A DNA stretch of 64,000 nt from Gimesia chilikensis (GTDB taxonomy: Bacteria > Planctomycetota > Planctomycetia > Planctomycetales > Planctomycetaceae), in the NCBI RefSeq assembly GCF_008329715.1, contig NZ_VTSR01000005.1, positions 1 through 64,000 of the forward strand, read 5' to 3'. The notes under the pieces are model-generated. The model made no database searches. It worked only from the letters and a program-made list of their open reading frames with translations, and was not told the origin of the DNA. Shown in pieces: positions 53,983 through 62,600 of this stretch (positions are counted from its first letter, which is position 1; every line of letters starts with the position of its first letter). A program made the translations under genes and the position numbers.

Positions 53983-54657
53983 ATGCCCCTGCCTGACATT
54001 AGACGTGTAAAAGTCAGCCGTCTGGCTATTATCGGTGCTGGAGATCTGGGTTACAGTATTCTCAGACTGGCAAATGATATCCCTCAGTATGACCCAGTTG
54101 GTTTCTTCGATGACACCTGCCAGAACAGTTCTGTTCACGGCCTGCCACTGTTGGGAGGTCTGGATTCGATAGAGACGAAGTGGAATCAAGGAGCTTGCGA
54201 CGCAATGGTGATTGCCATTGGTTACCGCCATATGCAATTTCGCAGAGAGCTCTATGATCGACTTGTTTCACTCAATATCAGACTTGCTAATATTATTCAT
54301 CCCTCAGTAATTCTGGCTAAAGATGCCTGCATAGGCTCAGGCTCAGTCCTCTTTCCTGGGTGTATTCTTGATGTAGGCTCTCGAGTGGGAAACAACTGTA
54401 TTTTAAATGCAGGAGTCACCATAGCCCACGATTCAGCAGTAGAAGATCATACAATCTGTGGTCCAGGCGTCACGCTTGCCGGTTTTACTTGTGTGCAGCA
54501 GAGTTGTTTCCTTGGCACTCATACTACCATAATCGACCATATCAATGTTGCCCCGAACATTACTACCGGTGCTGGGACAGTCGTGATTAAAAATCTAACC
54601 GAACCAGCACTTTACGTAGGGGTGCCAGCACGAAAACTGAAGCCGAATATTAACTGA
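53983..54657 (+). CDS. NeuD/PglD-type sugar acyltransferase
   Basis: A roughly 224-residue enzyme of the sialic-acid O-acyltransferase (NeuD/PglD) family. The start at 53983 (MPLPDIRRVK) is chosen because ggaggtgat lies eight bases before it. The N-terminal Rossmann-like part (RLAIIGAGDLGYSILRLAND) is followed by PVGFFDDTCQNSSVHGLPLLGG. The C-terminal part is a left-handed beta-helix with hexapeptide repeats (VLFPGCILDVGSRVGNNCI, AHDSAV). PglD acetylates a 4-amino sugar nucleotide made by an aminotransferase; the WecE-type enzyme here could be its partner. Confidence 0.92.
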   Translation: MPLPDIRRVKVSRLAIIGAGDLGYSILRLANDIPQYDPVGFFDDTCQNSSVHGLPLLGGLDSIETKWNQGACDAMVIAIGYRHMQFRRELYDRLVSLNIRLANIIHPSVILAKDACIGSGSVLFPGCILDVGSRVGNNCILNAGVTIAHDSAVEDHTICGPGVTLAGFTCVQQSCFLGTHTTIIDHINVAPNITTGAGTVVIKNLTEPALYVGVPARKLKPNIN

Positions 54658-54790
54658 AACAGTTTTTTGTGGTTCTGTTTTCATCTTCCATTCAAACTCT
54701 GACCGGCCTTTTCAAACAGGCACATATTTTGCTACCAGCAATTAAATCATGTGGTTATGTCCCAATTTCCTGCAACACAGATGAGTATCA

Positions 54791-56563
54791 ATGCCTACTC
54801 ATGTTATCAAAACAGAAATGATCAGAGTGATTAACTGGTGTTACAAATCCACAGGGATTTGGACACTCGGAATTACAATTTGTCTGTTTGCATTAACATT
54901 CCTTCTGATCACTCCAGCCTATGACCAGCCAGATGACCCTACAATGGCACTGGTTGCGTCAGGATATGGCAACGTAGATGGACCGGATGAACATTTAATC
55001 TACTCCAATGTGCTGATTGGGTTGATCTTAAAGCAATTGTATCTGACAGCACCACTTGTGCCCTGGTACGGAGGCTATTTACTGTTGATCCAGTTTCTGG
55101 CTCACTGGATATTGCTTTATGCCTTGTTGCTGTCGCTCCGCGATTATCGCTGTGTTCTGGGTTACCTGCTTTTTTACCTGGTGGTGGGTGTCTACCTTCT
55201 GACGCATATTCAGTTCACGACAACTGCATTTCTAATTGGGATGGCTGGTCTGTCGGTAATACTAGTGAGTCTGTTTCTGGACTCAAAAGGATCCCACTGC
55301 CGCTGGCTGAAGTGGCTGGGGGCTTTGTGCCTGATCATCTCCAGCCTGATTCGATTTGCCTCACTTCAAATGCTGGTTCTGGCCAGTGCGCCTTTGATCC
55401 TGGTTTGTGTATTTCATAATTTCAAAGTGATTAATTTGAAACCGTATCTGGTACCGGCAGTTGTTGCCATCATCGGAATTTCAAGCTGTAAATTTTACGA
55501 TACACACTATTATCAGCAGGATGAAGACTGGAGAAACTTCATGCAATATCATGCTGCAGCTGCACAAGTGAGTAACAATGTCCTTGTTCCATATACAGAA
55601 GAAACCCGGAAAGTTTTTGATGATACAGGCTGGAGCCACGCCGACTATCTAATGATTCGTGACTTCAATTATCTTGATCCGGACACGTTCAGTTCAGCAA
55701 ACCTAAAAAGATTTGACAAACAAAAGAATGCCACTAATCTGCGGAAGCACCCTCAAGTTTTGCAGGCTCGCGTGAATGCATTTAAGAATTTATTTACCAA
55801 TTCAGTTTCAGTGATCTCTCTCATTGCGGCCATCTTCTTTGCATCTCTTAACCAGAAAAACTGCTGGCAACGATCTATCGTCAAGTGGCTGCTGATGTGG
55901 AGTGCTCTGATCATGTTAGGGTTGATAATCTACAAGAAATTACCAGAACGAGTATTTATCCCTTTAACTGCGTTACCATTCTACCTGTCTCTCTTGCTAA
56001 ACCTTCCCGATCTTTCCTCGCAGATAAAAAATCAGAAATTCAAAAAGCATTTTGTATTTCGGACGGGAGTCCTGCTTCTTTTCCTTGCTGCAACAGCCTC
56101 TGCCTGGGGACAGGTAAAACGATCAGACCTGATGGTGATGGGAAATATCAGATTTAAGAATGATTTAAAAAATCTGCAAGAGAGTTGGCCAGACAAAGTG
56201 TTCCTCGCGCAGTGCAGATTTCCAGTTGATTTATTTCTGCCCCTCGATAACCAGTCGGAAATTCAGGGAATGAAGTGGCTGTACCTGACAGGGAGGCAGA
56301 AATCACCTTTATTTCAACAGAAAATGAAAGAGTATGGAATTCATTCAGCTTATACAGAACTATATGAAACAGATCGTCTCTACTTAATAATGCTTCCCAG
56401 ATTTATTCCTCTGTTCGAATCCTATCTCAAACAGCATTACGACGTTGATCTGGAATTCAAAAATGTTTACTCGGGGAGACATTTTCAAGTTTATCGTGTC
56501 AGTACCTCTGCAAGAGATAAGAACACGAATAATGAAATGGAGCACTCCGCGATTAAAGAGTAA
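54791..56563 (+). CDS. Polytopic membrane protein of the glycan island, GT-C-like
   Basis: A 590-residue protein with about ten hydrophobic segments. After the first helix, a loop (PAYDQPDDPTMALVASGYG) carries paired Asp residues, followed by GPDEHLIYSN and a second hydrophobic segment; Asp pairs in the first outer loop are typical of GT-C lipid-linked sugar transferases. The C-terminal 150 residues are soluble. A truncated copy lies at 48487-48924. Its place after the GT2 and acyltransferase genes fits a glycan-transfer or polymerisation role, which is an inference. The A/T content looks higher than in neighbouring regions, as in the rest of the island. Confidence 0.8.
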   Translation: MPTHVIKTEMIRVINWCYKSTGIWTLGITICLFALTFLLITPAYDQPDDPTMALVASGYGNVDGPDEHLIYSNVLIGLILKQLYLTAPLVPWYGGYLLLIQFLAHWILLYALLLSLRDYRCVLGYLLFYLVVGVYLLTHIQFTTTAFLIGMAGLSVILVSLFLDSKGSHCRWLKWLGALCLIISSLIRFASLQMLVLASAPLILVCVFHNFKVINLKPYLVPAVVAIIGISSCKFYDTHYYQQDEDWRNFMQYHAAAAQVSNNVLVPYTEETRKVFDDTGWSHADYLMIRDFNYLDPDTFSSANLKRFDKQKNATNLRKHPQVLQARVNAFKNLFTNSVSVISLIAAIFFASLNQKNCWQRSIVKWLLMWSALIMLGLIIYKKLPERVFIPLTALPFYLSLLLNLPDLSSQIKNQKFKKHFVFRTGVLLLFLAATASAWGQVKRSDLMVMGNIRFKNDLKNLQESWPDKVFLAQCRFPVDLFLPLDNQSEIQGMKWLYLTGRQKSPLFQQKMKEYGIHSAYTELYETDRLYLIMLPRFIPLFESYLKQHYDVDLEFKNVYSGRHFQVYRVSTSARDKNTNNEMEHSAIKE

Positions 56564-56774
56564 CTACCGGGATGTGGTTTTCGGAAGTGATCGTTATTAA
56601 ATCGGCTGACATCGATCGGCAGACAAAACGCCCACGTCCACAACATCTATGGAGAGATCAGAAGGGGGGGGTAGCATGCTACCACCGCTGACCTGCGTGT
56701 GGTTCACAGTTACCAGATCATTCACCTCCAATGATTAAACTCGAAGTCTACTTCCATGCCTGGCGAGGTCCACA

Positions 56775-56811
56775 ACAAAAAAAGGGCGGCTGGTCTGAGA
56801 TCAACCGCCCT
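56775..56811 (-). terminator. Terminator of the YTV-protein gene
   Basis: On the minus strand agggcggttg pairs with cagccgccct (one G-U pair) around a short loop, then a T-run. It lies about 50 bases after the stop at 56862. Confidence 0.85.
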
Positions 56812-56861
56812 CTCGCAGTTTCCATTTTCAGTTGCTGAAAATTCTTCTGGCGTCTCGTTTA

Positions 56862-58241
56862 CTAGTTGCTACAAGTCTTCGGCTCTGGTGCAGTGCAGGT
56901 CTTGGGTGCCGGAGCCGTACAGGTTGGCTGCGGGCAGCAGACGGGCACTTTACGACAGACCTGTCGCGGTACACAACGTGTCTTGGTTACGCAGACGGTA
57001 CGCGGAACACATTTGGTCCGGGTCACATACCGTGTGCAGCAGACCTGCTCACAGGTGGTGTAAGGCACTTTGCGAGTACAGGTTTTTTGCTCATAGGTGC
57101 AGGTTGTGTAAGGAACCTTGCGGGTCCGACACTCTTCAACCATGGTGCAAGTGGTGTAAGGAACCTGTTTCGTTACGCATTCTTCCTTCCAGCAGCAGGT
57201 GGTGTAAGGCACTTTGCGTGTCCGGCATTCACGTACCATTTCGCAGGTTGTGTAAGGCACCTTCTTGGTCCGTGTTTCGCACTCGTAACGCACGCAGGTG
57301 TAAGGCACCTTACGGGTAACGCAGCAGGGAACTCGCTCACATACGGTGTAAGGAACCCGCTCGGTTACACATTCGCGTTTGTAAGTTGTGCAGCAGACTT
57401 TCTTGGTGACCGTCTTGGGGCACCAGATGCGTCGGCAGATGGTAGTGCCGGGGCACTGTACTTTCACTGTTTTGCAGCAACCGGGTTTGTAGACAGGGCA
57501 GCATGAGCTGCAGTCATATTCCCAGGTTCCTGGTTCACAGACACATTTTTCTACAACCGGACCGGGGCAGTGTTCGGTAACCGTCTTCCATTCACCACAG
57601 CATACTTCAACATCGTGCCAGGTGTGGACAGGCTTGCAAACAGTGCGACAGACATCGCGGTAGCAGGTCTTGTAATTGGTTTTGTAGATCGTGCTGCAGA
57701 CTTCACGGTAGTGAGTCTCGCAGATCGGACGTCTGACGGTGTAGCAGACATCCCGGTAACAGGTGTTGTAAACCGGCTTGCAGACTGTGTAGCAGACGTC
57801 CCGGTAGCAGGTATTGTATACCGGTCGGCGGCGTTTGCAGGTCACAGTACGATAGCAGGTCTTGTAAACGGGACGGCAGACTTTGTAGCAGACATCCCGG
57901 TAACAGGTGTTGTAGACCGGCTTGCAGACCGTGTAGCATTCATCACGGTAGCAGGTCTTGTAAACATTCTTAGTGTATTGAACGGGAACTTTTTCGCAGA
58001 TCGTATCGTAGACTGTCTTCTGACAGGTATAGTTCTGCTTTTCCCAAACGGTTTCAGTGACGGTTTTGTAGCAGGTACTTGAGCACTCTTTGGCAGCACA
58101 GTAATCACCACAAGAAGTACATGCTTCTGTAGGACAACACTTATATCTGCCTGCTCCCAGGTAACCTGCCTGGGCTTGCTCCCCAAAGCAGGCCATAATC
58201 AAAGCGGCCGCCAGAAGGGGAATCCAGGTTGCGTGTTTCAT
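56862..58241 (-). CDS. Cysteine-rich YTV-repeat cell-wall protein
   Basis: A 459-residue exported protein with a very high Cys content. The signal peptide (WIPLLAAALIMACFGEQAQA) is cleaved near AQAGYLG. The N-terminal half repeats about every 19 residues (CYRDVCYTVCKPVYNT and variants). The C-terminal half repeats about every 20 residues as RKVPYTTC with CxxxxECxTRK. The (V/P)YTxC pattern and Cys spacing match the YTV repeat described for planctomycete cell walls. A protein so rich in Cys would form a cross-linked coat. The C-terminus ends in Cys/Pro/Thr repeats (CTAPAPKTCTAPEPKTCSN). The plus-strand frames across it are shadows. Confidence 0.9.
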   Translation of the reverse strand: MKHATWIPLLAAALIMACFGEQAQAGYLGAGRYKCCPTEACTSCGDYCAAKECSSTCYKTVTETVWEKQNYTCQKTVYDTICEKVPVQYTKNVYKTCYRDECYTVCKPVYNTCYRDVCYKVCRPVYKTCYRTVTCKRRRPVYNTCYRDVCYTVCKPVYNTCYRDVCYTVRRPICETHYREVCSTIYKTNYKTCYRDVCRTVCKPVHTWHDVEVCCGEWKTVTEHCPGPVVEKCVCEPGTWEYDCSSCCPVYKPGCCKTVKVQCPGTTICRRIWCPKTVTKKVCCTTYKRECVTERVPYTVCERVPCCVTRKVPYTCVRYECETRTKKVPYTTCEMVRECRTRKVPYTTCCWKEECVTKQVPYTTCTMVEECRTRKVPYTTCTYEQKTCTRKVPYTTCEQVCCTRYVTRTKCVPRTVCVTKTRCVPRQVCRKVPVCCPQPTCTAPAPKTCTAPEPKTCSN

Positions 58242-58618
58242 TGGTCTATTCCTCTATTTGTAATTTCAGCAAACAAAATTGAAATCTGGAAACAGTTAGA
58301 ATCTACTTCGTCAACTGAAACAGCCCCCCTTCACTGAGACCGCCATTTCTCCGCATCTTACTGCACAACCTCTTCTACTGAGTCACGATAAACCATTCGA
58401 TCACTACAATCGTTACCCGTCACGATGCGTTACATCCCTTCAGTGACTCTCAGGCGAGGATCCATGGTGGAAAAATGACCTAAATCTTCTCCTGACAATC
58501 TTTAAAAGTGATCGAAGAGAGTCTTTATAGACTCGATGAATGCGAGACAGCCTGTTATCCTCAATAGACCGGACGCGTCATTCCATCATTAGTTCAACAG
58601 ATAAAGTGAGAGATTTAC
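58242..58618. other. Intergenic region between divergent genes
   Basis: About 375 bases with no supportable gene. Promoters of the YTV gene (leftward) and the isomerase-like gene (rightward) should lie here. No clear hexamer pair was distinguished. Confidence 0.45.
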
Positions 58619-59440
58619 ATGAAGTTTGCCATTTGTCAGGAAATGTTTGTCGACTGGGAGTGGGAAAAACAATGCGACCTGATCGCGGAGATTGGTTATA
58701 CGGGCATCGAGCTGGCACCTTTTGCTTTTGCCGATCATCCATCGAAAATTACTCAAGAAGAGCGGGCCTCCCTCAAGAAAACAGCTGAGGACCGCGGGCT
58801 CCAAATCTTTGGACTGCACTGGCTTCTGGCAAAAACCGAAGGTCTGCATCTGACCACTGCTGACTCCGAAGTTCGCAAAAATACTGCCGCTTATCTGGTG
58901 GAGTTAGGGAACCTTTGTGCCGATCTGGGCGGAGACCTGATGGTCTTCGGTTCTCCATTCCAGCGCAACATCGAAGAAGGCATGTCGCGCGAACAGGCTT
59001 ATCAGAATGCAGCGGAAGTTTTCCGCAACTGTCTGCCGGCGATCGGCGAGCGCGGGGTTCGCATCTGCATGGAACCGCTGACTACCAAAGAAACGGATTT
59101 CGTGAATACCTGTGCGGAAGCCATCGAGTTAATCGACATGGTCGGTGCGGACAACTTTGTTCTGCACCAGGATGTCAAAGCGATGGCCGGTGCAGAAACA
59201 GAATCGATTCCGGAACTGATTCACAAGTATGCTTCGCGGACGGGTCACTTCCATGTGAATGACACCAACCTGCTCGGACCTGGAATGGGAGAGACCGACT
59301 ACCATCCGATCTTCAAAGCGCTGAAAGAAACGAAGTACCCCGGATGGATTTCAGTTGAAGTGTTCGACTACAAACCGGGCAGCGAACACATCGCGCGCGA
59401 AAGTTTTCGTTACATGAAAGAGGTCTGGGAAAGCGTCTGA
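58619..59440 (+). CDS. Sugar phosphate isomerase/epimerase-family protein (TIM barrel)
   Basis: A 273-residue protein with an AP-endonuclease-2/xylose-isomerase-like TIM barrel. It begins MKFAICQEMFVDWEWEKQCD, and family motifs include GYTGIELAPFAF, RICMEPLTTKETDF (Glu metal ligand), VLHQDVKAMAG, HFHVNDTN (His metal ligands) and WISVEVFDYKPG. Related enzymes isomerise or epimerise sugars or sugar acids with a divalent metal. No neighbouring pathway genes give the substrate. Confidence 0.88.
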   Translation: MKFAICQEMFVDWEWEKQCDLIAEIGYTGIELAPFAFADHPSKITQEERASLKKTAEDRGLQIFGLHWLLAKTEGLHLTTADSEVRKNTAAYLVELGNLCADLGGDLMVFGSPFQRNIEEGMSREQAYQNAAEVFRNCLPAIGERGVRICMEPLTTKETDFVNTCAEAIELIDMVGADNFVLHQDVKAMAGAETESIPELIHKYASRTGHFHVNDTNLLGPGMGETDYHPIFKALKETKYPGWISVEVFDYKPGSEHIARESFRYMKEVWESV

Positions 59441-59581
59441 GAGACTCAAAACAAGCGATCGGGCAAAAATTTTTTTGAAAACGTGAAAATATTTCCGGCC
59501 CTTTTTTCGCGTTGTTTTGCCAGACAAACGAGACTCTATAAACATGCAGTTTAAGCATGTCAACTGAGAAACAAAAAACAG
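59441..59581. other. Short gap with a minor hairpin
   Basis: A small inverted repeat acatgcagtttaagcatgt lies at 59542-59560. No gene is seen. It is between the isomerase-like gene and the next terminator. Confidence 0.4.
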
Positions 59582-59633
59582 AAGAGATCGGTTTCAGTCT
59601 ATAATAATAGAGCGAAATCGATCTCTTGTTTTT
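59582..59633 (+). terminator. Terminator hairpin, possibly bidirectional
   Basis: gaagagatcg-gtttc pairs with gaaa-cgatctctt around an A/T-rich loop (ataataatag) and is followed by gttttttat. An A-run just before it (59573-59579) would serve the opposite direction. Confidence 0.8.
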
Positions 59634-59996
59634 TATCAAGCCTGTAATATACGTCGCACCCCGTTTCTATTTTTCAGCGATTCGTTTTTAAACGCTAAGC
59701 ACATCGCAGTTTACAACAAGCTGGAAAAAGGCTTTTCATATCAGAATTGGCTTGCAGAATTTTACGAAATATTTACGATGATGCCCAATAATTAGATGTA
59801 AGTCCTTAGTGTGTAATGAGTGTCAATTAAAAATGTGTTTTGATTGAATTTACACACACCAATAAAGGGGATGAACATCGGAGTTTGTCAAGGTTGACAG
59901 ACTCACTTCTTATTCGTTGTGGCAGACCTTTGCCGACTTATAGCCCGGAGCCAGCGGCAAGGCAGCCCTCGTTTAACTCTCAAAGGAGGATTTGCG
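59634..59996. other. Intergenic leader before the histone H1-like gene
   Basis: About 360 A/T-rich bases without a supportable gene. It ends in aaaggagga at about 59982-59990, a strong ribosome site for the GTG start at 59997. No clear promoter was resolved. Confidence 0.5.
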
Positions 59997-60236
59997 GTGG
60001 CAAAGAAAAAGGCAAAGAAAGCAGCACCTAAGAAAGCAGTAAAGAAAGCTGCACCAAAGAAAAAAGCAGCCCCTAAAAAGAAAGCAGTGAAGAAAGCTGC
60101 TCCTAAGAAGAAAGCTGCTCCAAAGAAAAAAGCTGCTGCTAAAAAGAAAGCCGCCCCAAAGAAAAAGGCAGCTGCAAAGAAAAAAGCAGTTAAGAAAGCT
60201 GCTCCAAAGAAAAAAGCCGCTAAAAAGAAGAAGTAA
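59997..60236 (+). CDS. Histone H1-like Lys/Ala-rich DNA-binding protein
   Basis: A 79-residue very basic protein. The GTG start at 59997 follows aaaggagga, the strongest ribosome site in the region; an upstream ATG frame reaches 59919 but would begin with unrelated sequence. The chain is a run of repeats of the type KKxAAPKKKAA and VKKAAPKKKA, with only Ala, Lys, Pro and Val. This is the C-terminal-tail type of eukaryotic H1, also seen in chlamydial Hc and pseudomonad AlgP proteins, and should coat or compact DNA. The number of repeats may vary between strains. Confidence 0.85.
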   Translation: MAKKKAKKAAPKKAVKKAAPKKKAAPKKKAVKKAAPKKKAAPKKKAAAKKKAAPKKKAAAKKKAVKKAAPKKKAAKKKK

Positions 60237-60494
60237 TTCTTCTGCACTTAGCTGCTGGAAACAACAAGCCATAACGAGTAAGAAGCGATCGGTTATTTCG
60301 ATCGCTTCTTCTATTTCCCCCCTGAGTATTTCACGCCTCTGTCTCAACAGAATCTCGCCTGGATTCATCCCCACACACAAAATATTCATTTGTATATTAT
60401 TGTGTCACATATGCTGTTTCACTGACTGCAGTTAACGTTACAATAATTAGCCAGAACGTTTGCCCCAACTCTGCAGTCTGAAAGCAAGCCGGCA
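60237..60494. other. Gap between the histone H1-like gene and the transglutaminase-like gene
   Basis: A hairpin agaagcgatcg/cgatcgcttct, near 60281-60310, is followed by a T-rich stretch (tctatttcc) and probably terminates the H1-like gene. The remainder is A/T-rich with no gene. Confidence 0.6.
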
Positions 60495-62396
60495 TTGAAC
60501 AGCTCCCCCAACGTGACCTCTGTCAAACCCAGGCGCAAATTATGGCGGACCCGGTTTAAACTGGCGCGCAACATCCTGCCATTTGCTTCCCGTATTTCGT
60601 ATGCGGAGGTCGTTCCTGATTCTCCCATTGATGGCGAACTCCAACACTGGGGTGAGGTCATCTTACTCTCAGACCTGGTCGCCGTTCTGCATCGTGATGG
60701 AACCATCACCCGCAGAGCGCATCACATCGCCAGTCTGCACGCCAACGAATCGTTGTCTCAATGGGACGAAGTCTTTCGTTTTTATGATCGCCAGACAGCG
60801 CTGCATAAAATTCAGACCGCGAAAGTTTACCTGCCCGATGGCAGTCAGAGAAAAGCCCGCAAGGTGGTTCAACCGTACGGACAGATCGCCGTCCATTTTT
60901 ATCCTCTGCGTCCCGGGGTAACTGTCGAGCTGGAAGAGCAACAGGACTTCTTCACACCAGACCGGATCTCGGCCTGCATGTGGGGCCAGGAGTACCTGCA
61001 GTACTCGATCCCCTGTCAAAGACTGCGTTGCACGATTGCCGTCGCGGAACCCTTCGAGCTGCAGTATGAATTACATCAGACGAACCAGGAACCAAGCTCC
61101 TGGAAACAGGGAACCTATCAGGTCTATCAATGGGATCTGCAGGCATTACCTGGATATGAAACTGACGACGCCACGCCTCATCCTCGAGACGTCATACCCT
61201 GGGTCGACTTTACCACATTGACCAACTGGGAACCGATCGCGAGGTTCTATCGGCAGGACCTCGAGCCTCCATCTAAAATCCCGTTACAGATTCAAAAACT
61301 GTCGGAGGATCTGACGCGTGAATCAGATTCAACTGAGGATAAAATTTACGCCCTCTATAAGTATGCCTCTGATGATGTCCGTTATGGCAGACATCCCAAC
61401 GAACTGGCTTTGGAAAAAACCAGGGAGGTCGGTTCGATGCTGGAGGATATGCGCGGAGACTGCAAAGACAAATCATCGTTACTCGTCTCCCTGCTCAGGC
61501 ACCAGGGAATTGAAGCTGAGGTCGCAGTTCTGCTGACACGCGCGAATGGAACAATCCCCTTTCTGCCTGGAGCTCGCTTCGATCATGCGATTGTCTGCGT
61601 TACCGATGAGCAGGGAGTCAGACTCTGGCTTGATCCTGCCGGCGGCCCGATGACTTTCAAAGATCTGCCTTATAATGACCAGGGCATGCAGGCACTGTTG
61701 TTAAATCTTCCAGCGGGAGAGCTGACCACCATTCCCTGCGGCGGTCCGGAATCTCATCAGGTACATCGGCAATGCGAGGGGAAACTGTCCGAAGACTGCA
61801 GCTATGAGTTCGTCACCAATGTCTCAACGACAGGTGACACCGCCATGGAATTCCGTCTTCGCTACATCAACCGCAACGAAGAATATCAGAGCCTGACTCT
61901 GGAACGGGAACTCGCGTCTTCTCTGACGGGAGCCCGCATCGATGCTCCTCTGTTTCACAACCTGACAGATCTCTCGCAGCCGGTTACCTACTCCTGCAAA
62001 ATGACACTCGATCAGTGGGCGCGCAAAATTGAAGACATCATTCTGTTCCGGGTTCCCTGGATCGGGGCGATGCACACGGTGGCTCTCGTCAACGTGCAGA
62101 AACGCAACTCAGCCTTGCAAGCCCCCTGGCCAATCCGCTTCTCAGACCAGCACAGCATCGAACTCCCCCCTGGTTATCATGGTTATGGACTGCCTTATGA
62201 ACATCGATTTGAATGCGAATGGGGTCGCTACGAAACCTCCATCTATGAGGAAGATTCTCACCTGATCTGCCACCGCCAGGTAGACCATTTGGGAGGCATC
62301 GTCCGTGAGGAGCAGTATCTGGATTTCAAACAATACTGGGAACAGTGTACCCGCGCGGATGCTCTGGATGTTGTGCTCATGAAAAAGCCGGACTGA
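60495..62396 (+). CDS. DUF3857/transglutaminase-like protein
   Basis: A 633-residue protein combining a DUF3857 N-terminal beta-rich region (GTITRRAHHIASLHANES, VEEDFFTPDRISACMW) and a transglutaminase-like cysteine-protease fold at about 290-430. The catalytic triad is visible: Cys in RGDCKDKSSLLVSLLR, His in RFDHAIVCV, Asp in WLDPAGG. Members may hydrolyse or cross-link peptides; the role is unknown. The start is TTG at 60495, the first classical start after an in-frame stop at 60444. No export signal was seen. Confidence 0.82.
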   Translation: MNSSPNVTSVKPRRKLWRTRFKLARNILPFASRISYAEVVPDSPIDGELQHWGEVILLSDLVAVLHRDGTITRRAHHIASLHANESLSQWDEVFRFYDRQTALHKIQTAKVYLPDGSQRKARKVVQPYGQIAVHFYPLRPGVTVELEEQQDFFTPDRISACMWGQEYLQYSIPCQRLRCTIAVAEPFELQYELHQTNQEPSSWKQGTYQVYQWDLQALPGYETDDATPHPRDVIPWVDFTTLTNWEPIARFYRQDLEPPSKIPLQIQKLSEDLTRESDSTEDKIYALYKYASDDVRYGRHPNELALEKTREVGSMLEDMRGDCKDKSSLLVSLLRHQGIEAEVAVLLTRANGTIPFLPGARFDHAIVCVTDEQGVRLWLDPAGGPMTFKDLPYNDQGMQALLLNLPAGELTTIPCGGPESHQVHRQCEGKLSEDCSYEFVTNVSTTGDTAMEFRLRYINRNEEYQSLTLERELASSLTGARIDAPLFHNLTDLSQPVTYSCKMTLDQWARKIEDIILFRVPWIGAMHTVALVNVQKRNSALQAPWPIRFSDQHSIELPPGYHGYGLPYEHRFECEWGRYETSIYEEDSHLICHRQVDHLGGIVREEQYLDFKQYWEQCTRADALDVVLMKKPD

Positions 62397-62600
62397 ACAT
62401 ACACACAAGTATTTATTGATCTGTTCGTGGTTAGAAAAGTGCCAGGAAAAGTCAACGACTTTCTGAACATGGAATCCAGAAATGGTGTCAGTCCGTCACA
62501 ATGAGCCTATTCTCTCATGGGCAACCTGTTAAAATAGAGAGTAGGAGAGGGGAGGCTTTCAACTCTGGAGAAATCCAAAGCTGGGAAAGCCCAGCCCCAA

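Noticed and set aside
49264-56563. Genomic island bounded by attachment sites
   Set aside because: No integrase, att-like direct repeats or tRNA border were seen; the only boundary signal is the inverted remnant of the membrane-protein gene.
56862-58241. CRISPR-like periodic DNA repeats
   Set aside because: The periodicity follows the codons of a repetitive Cys-rich protein, units vary in sequence and there are no unique spacers or cas genes.
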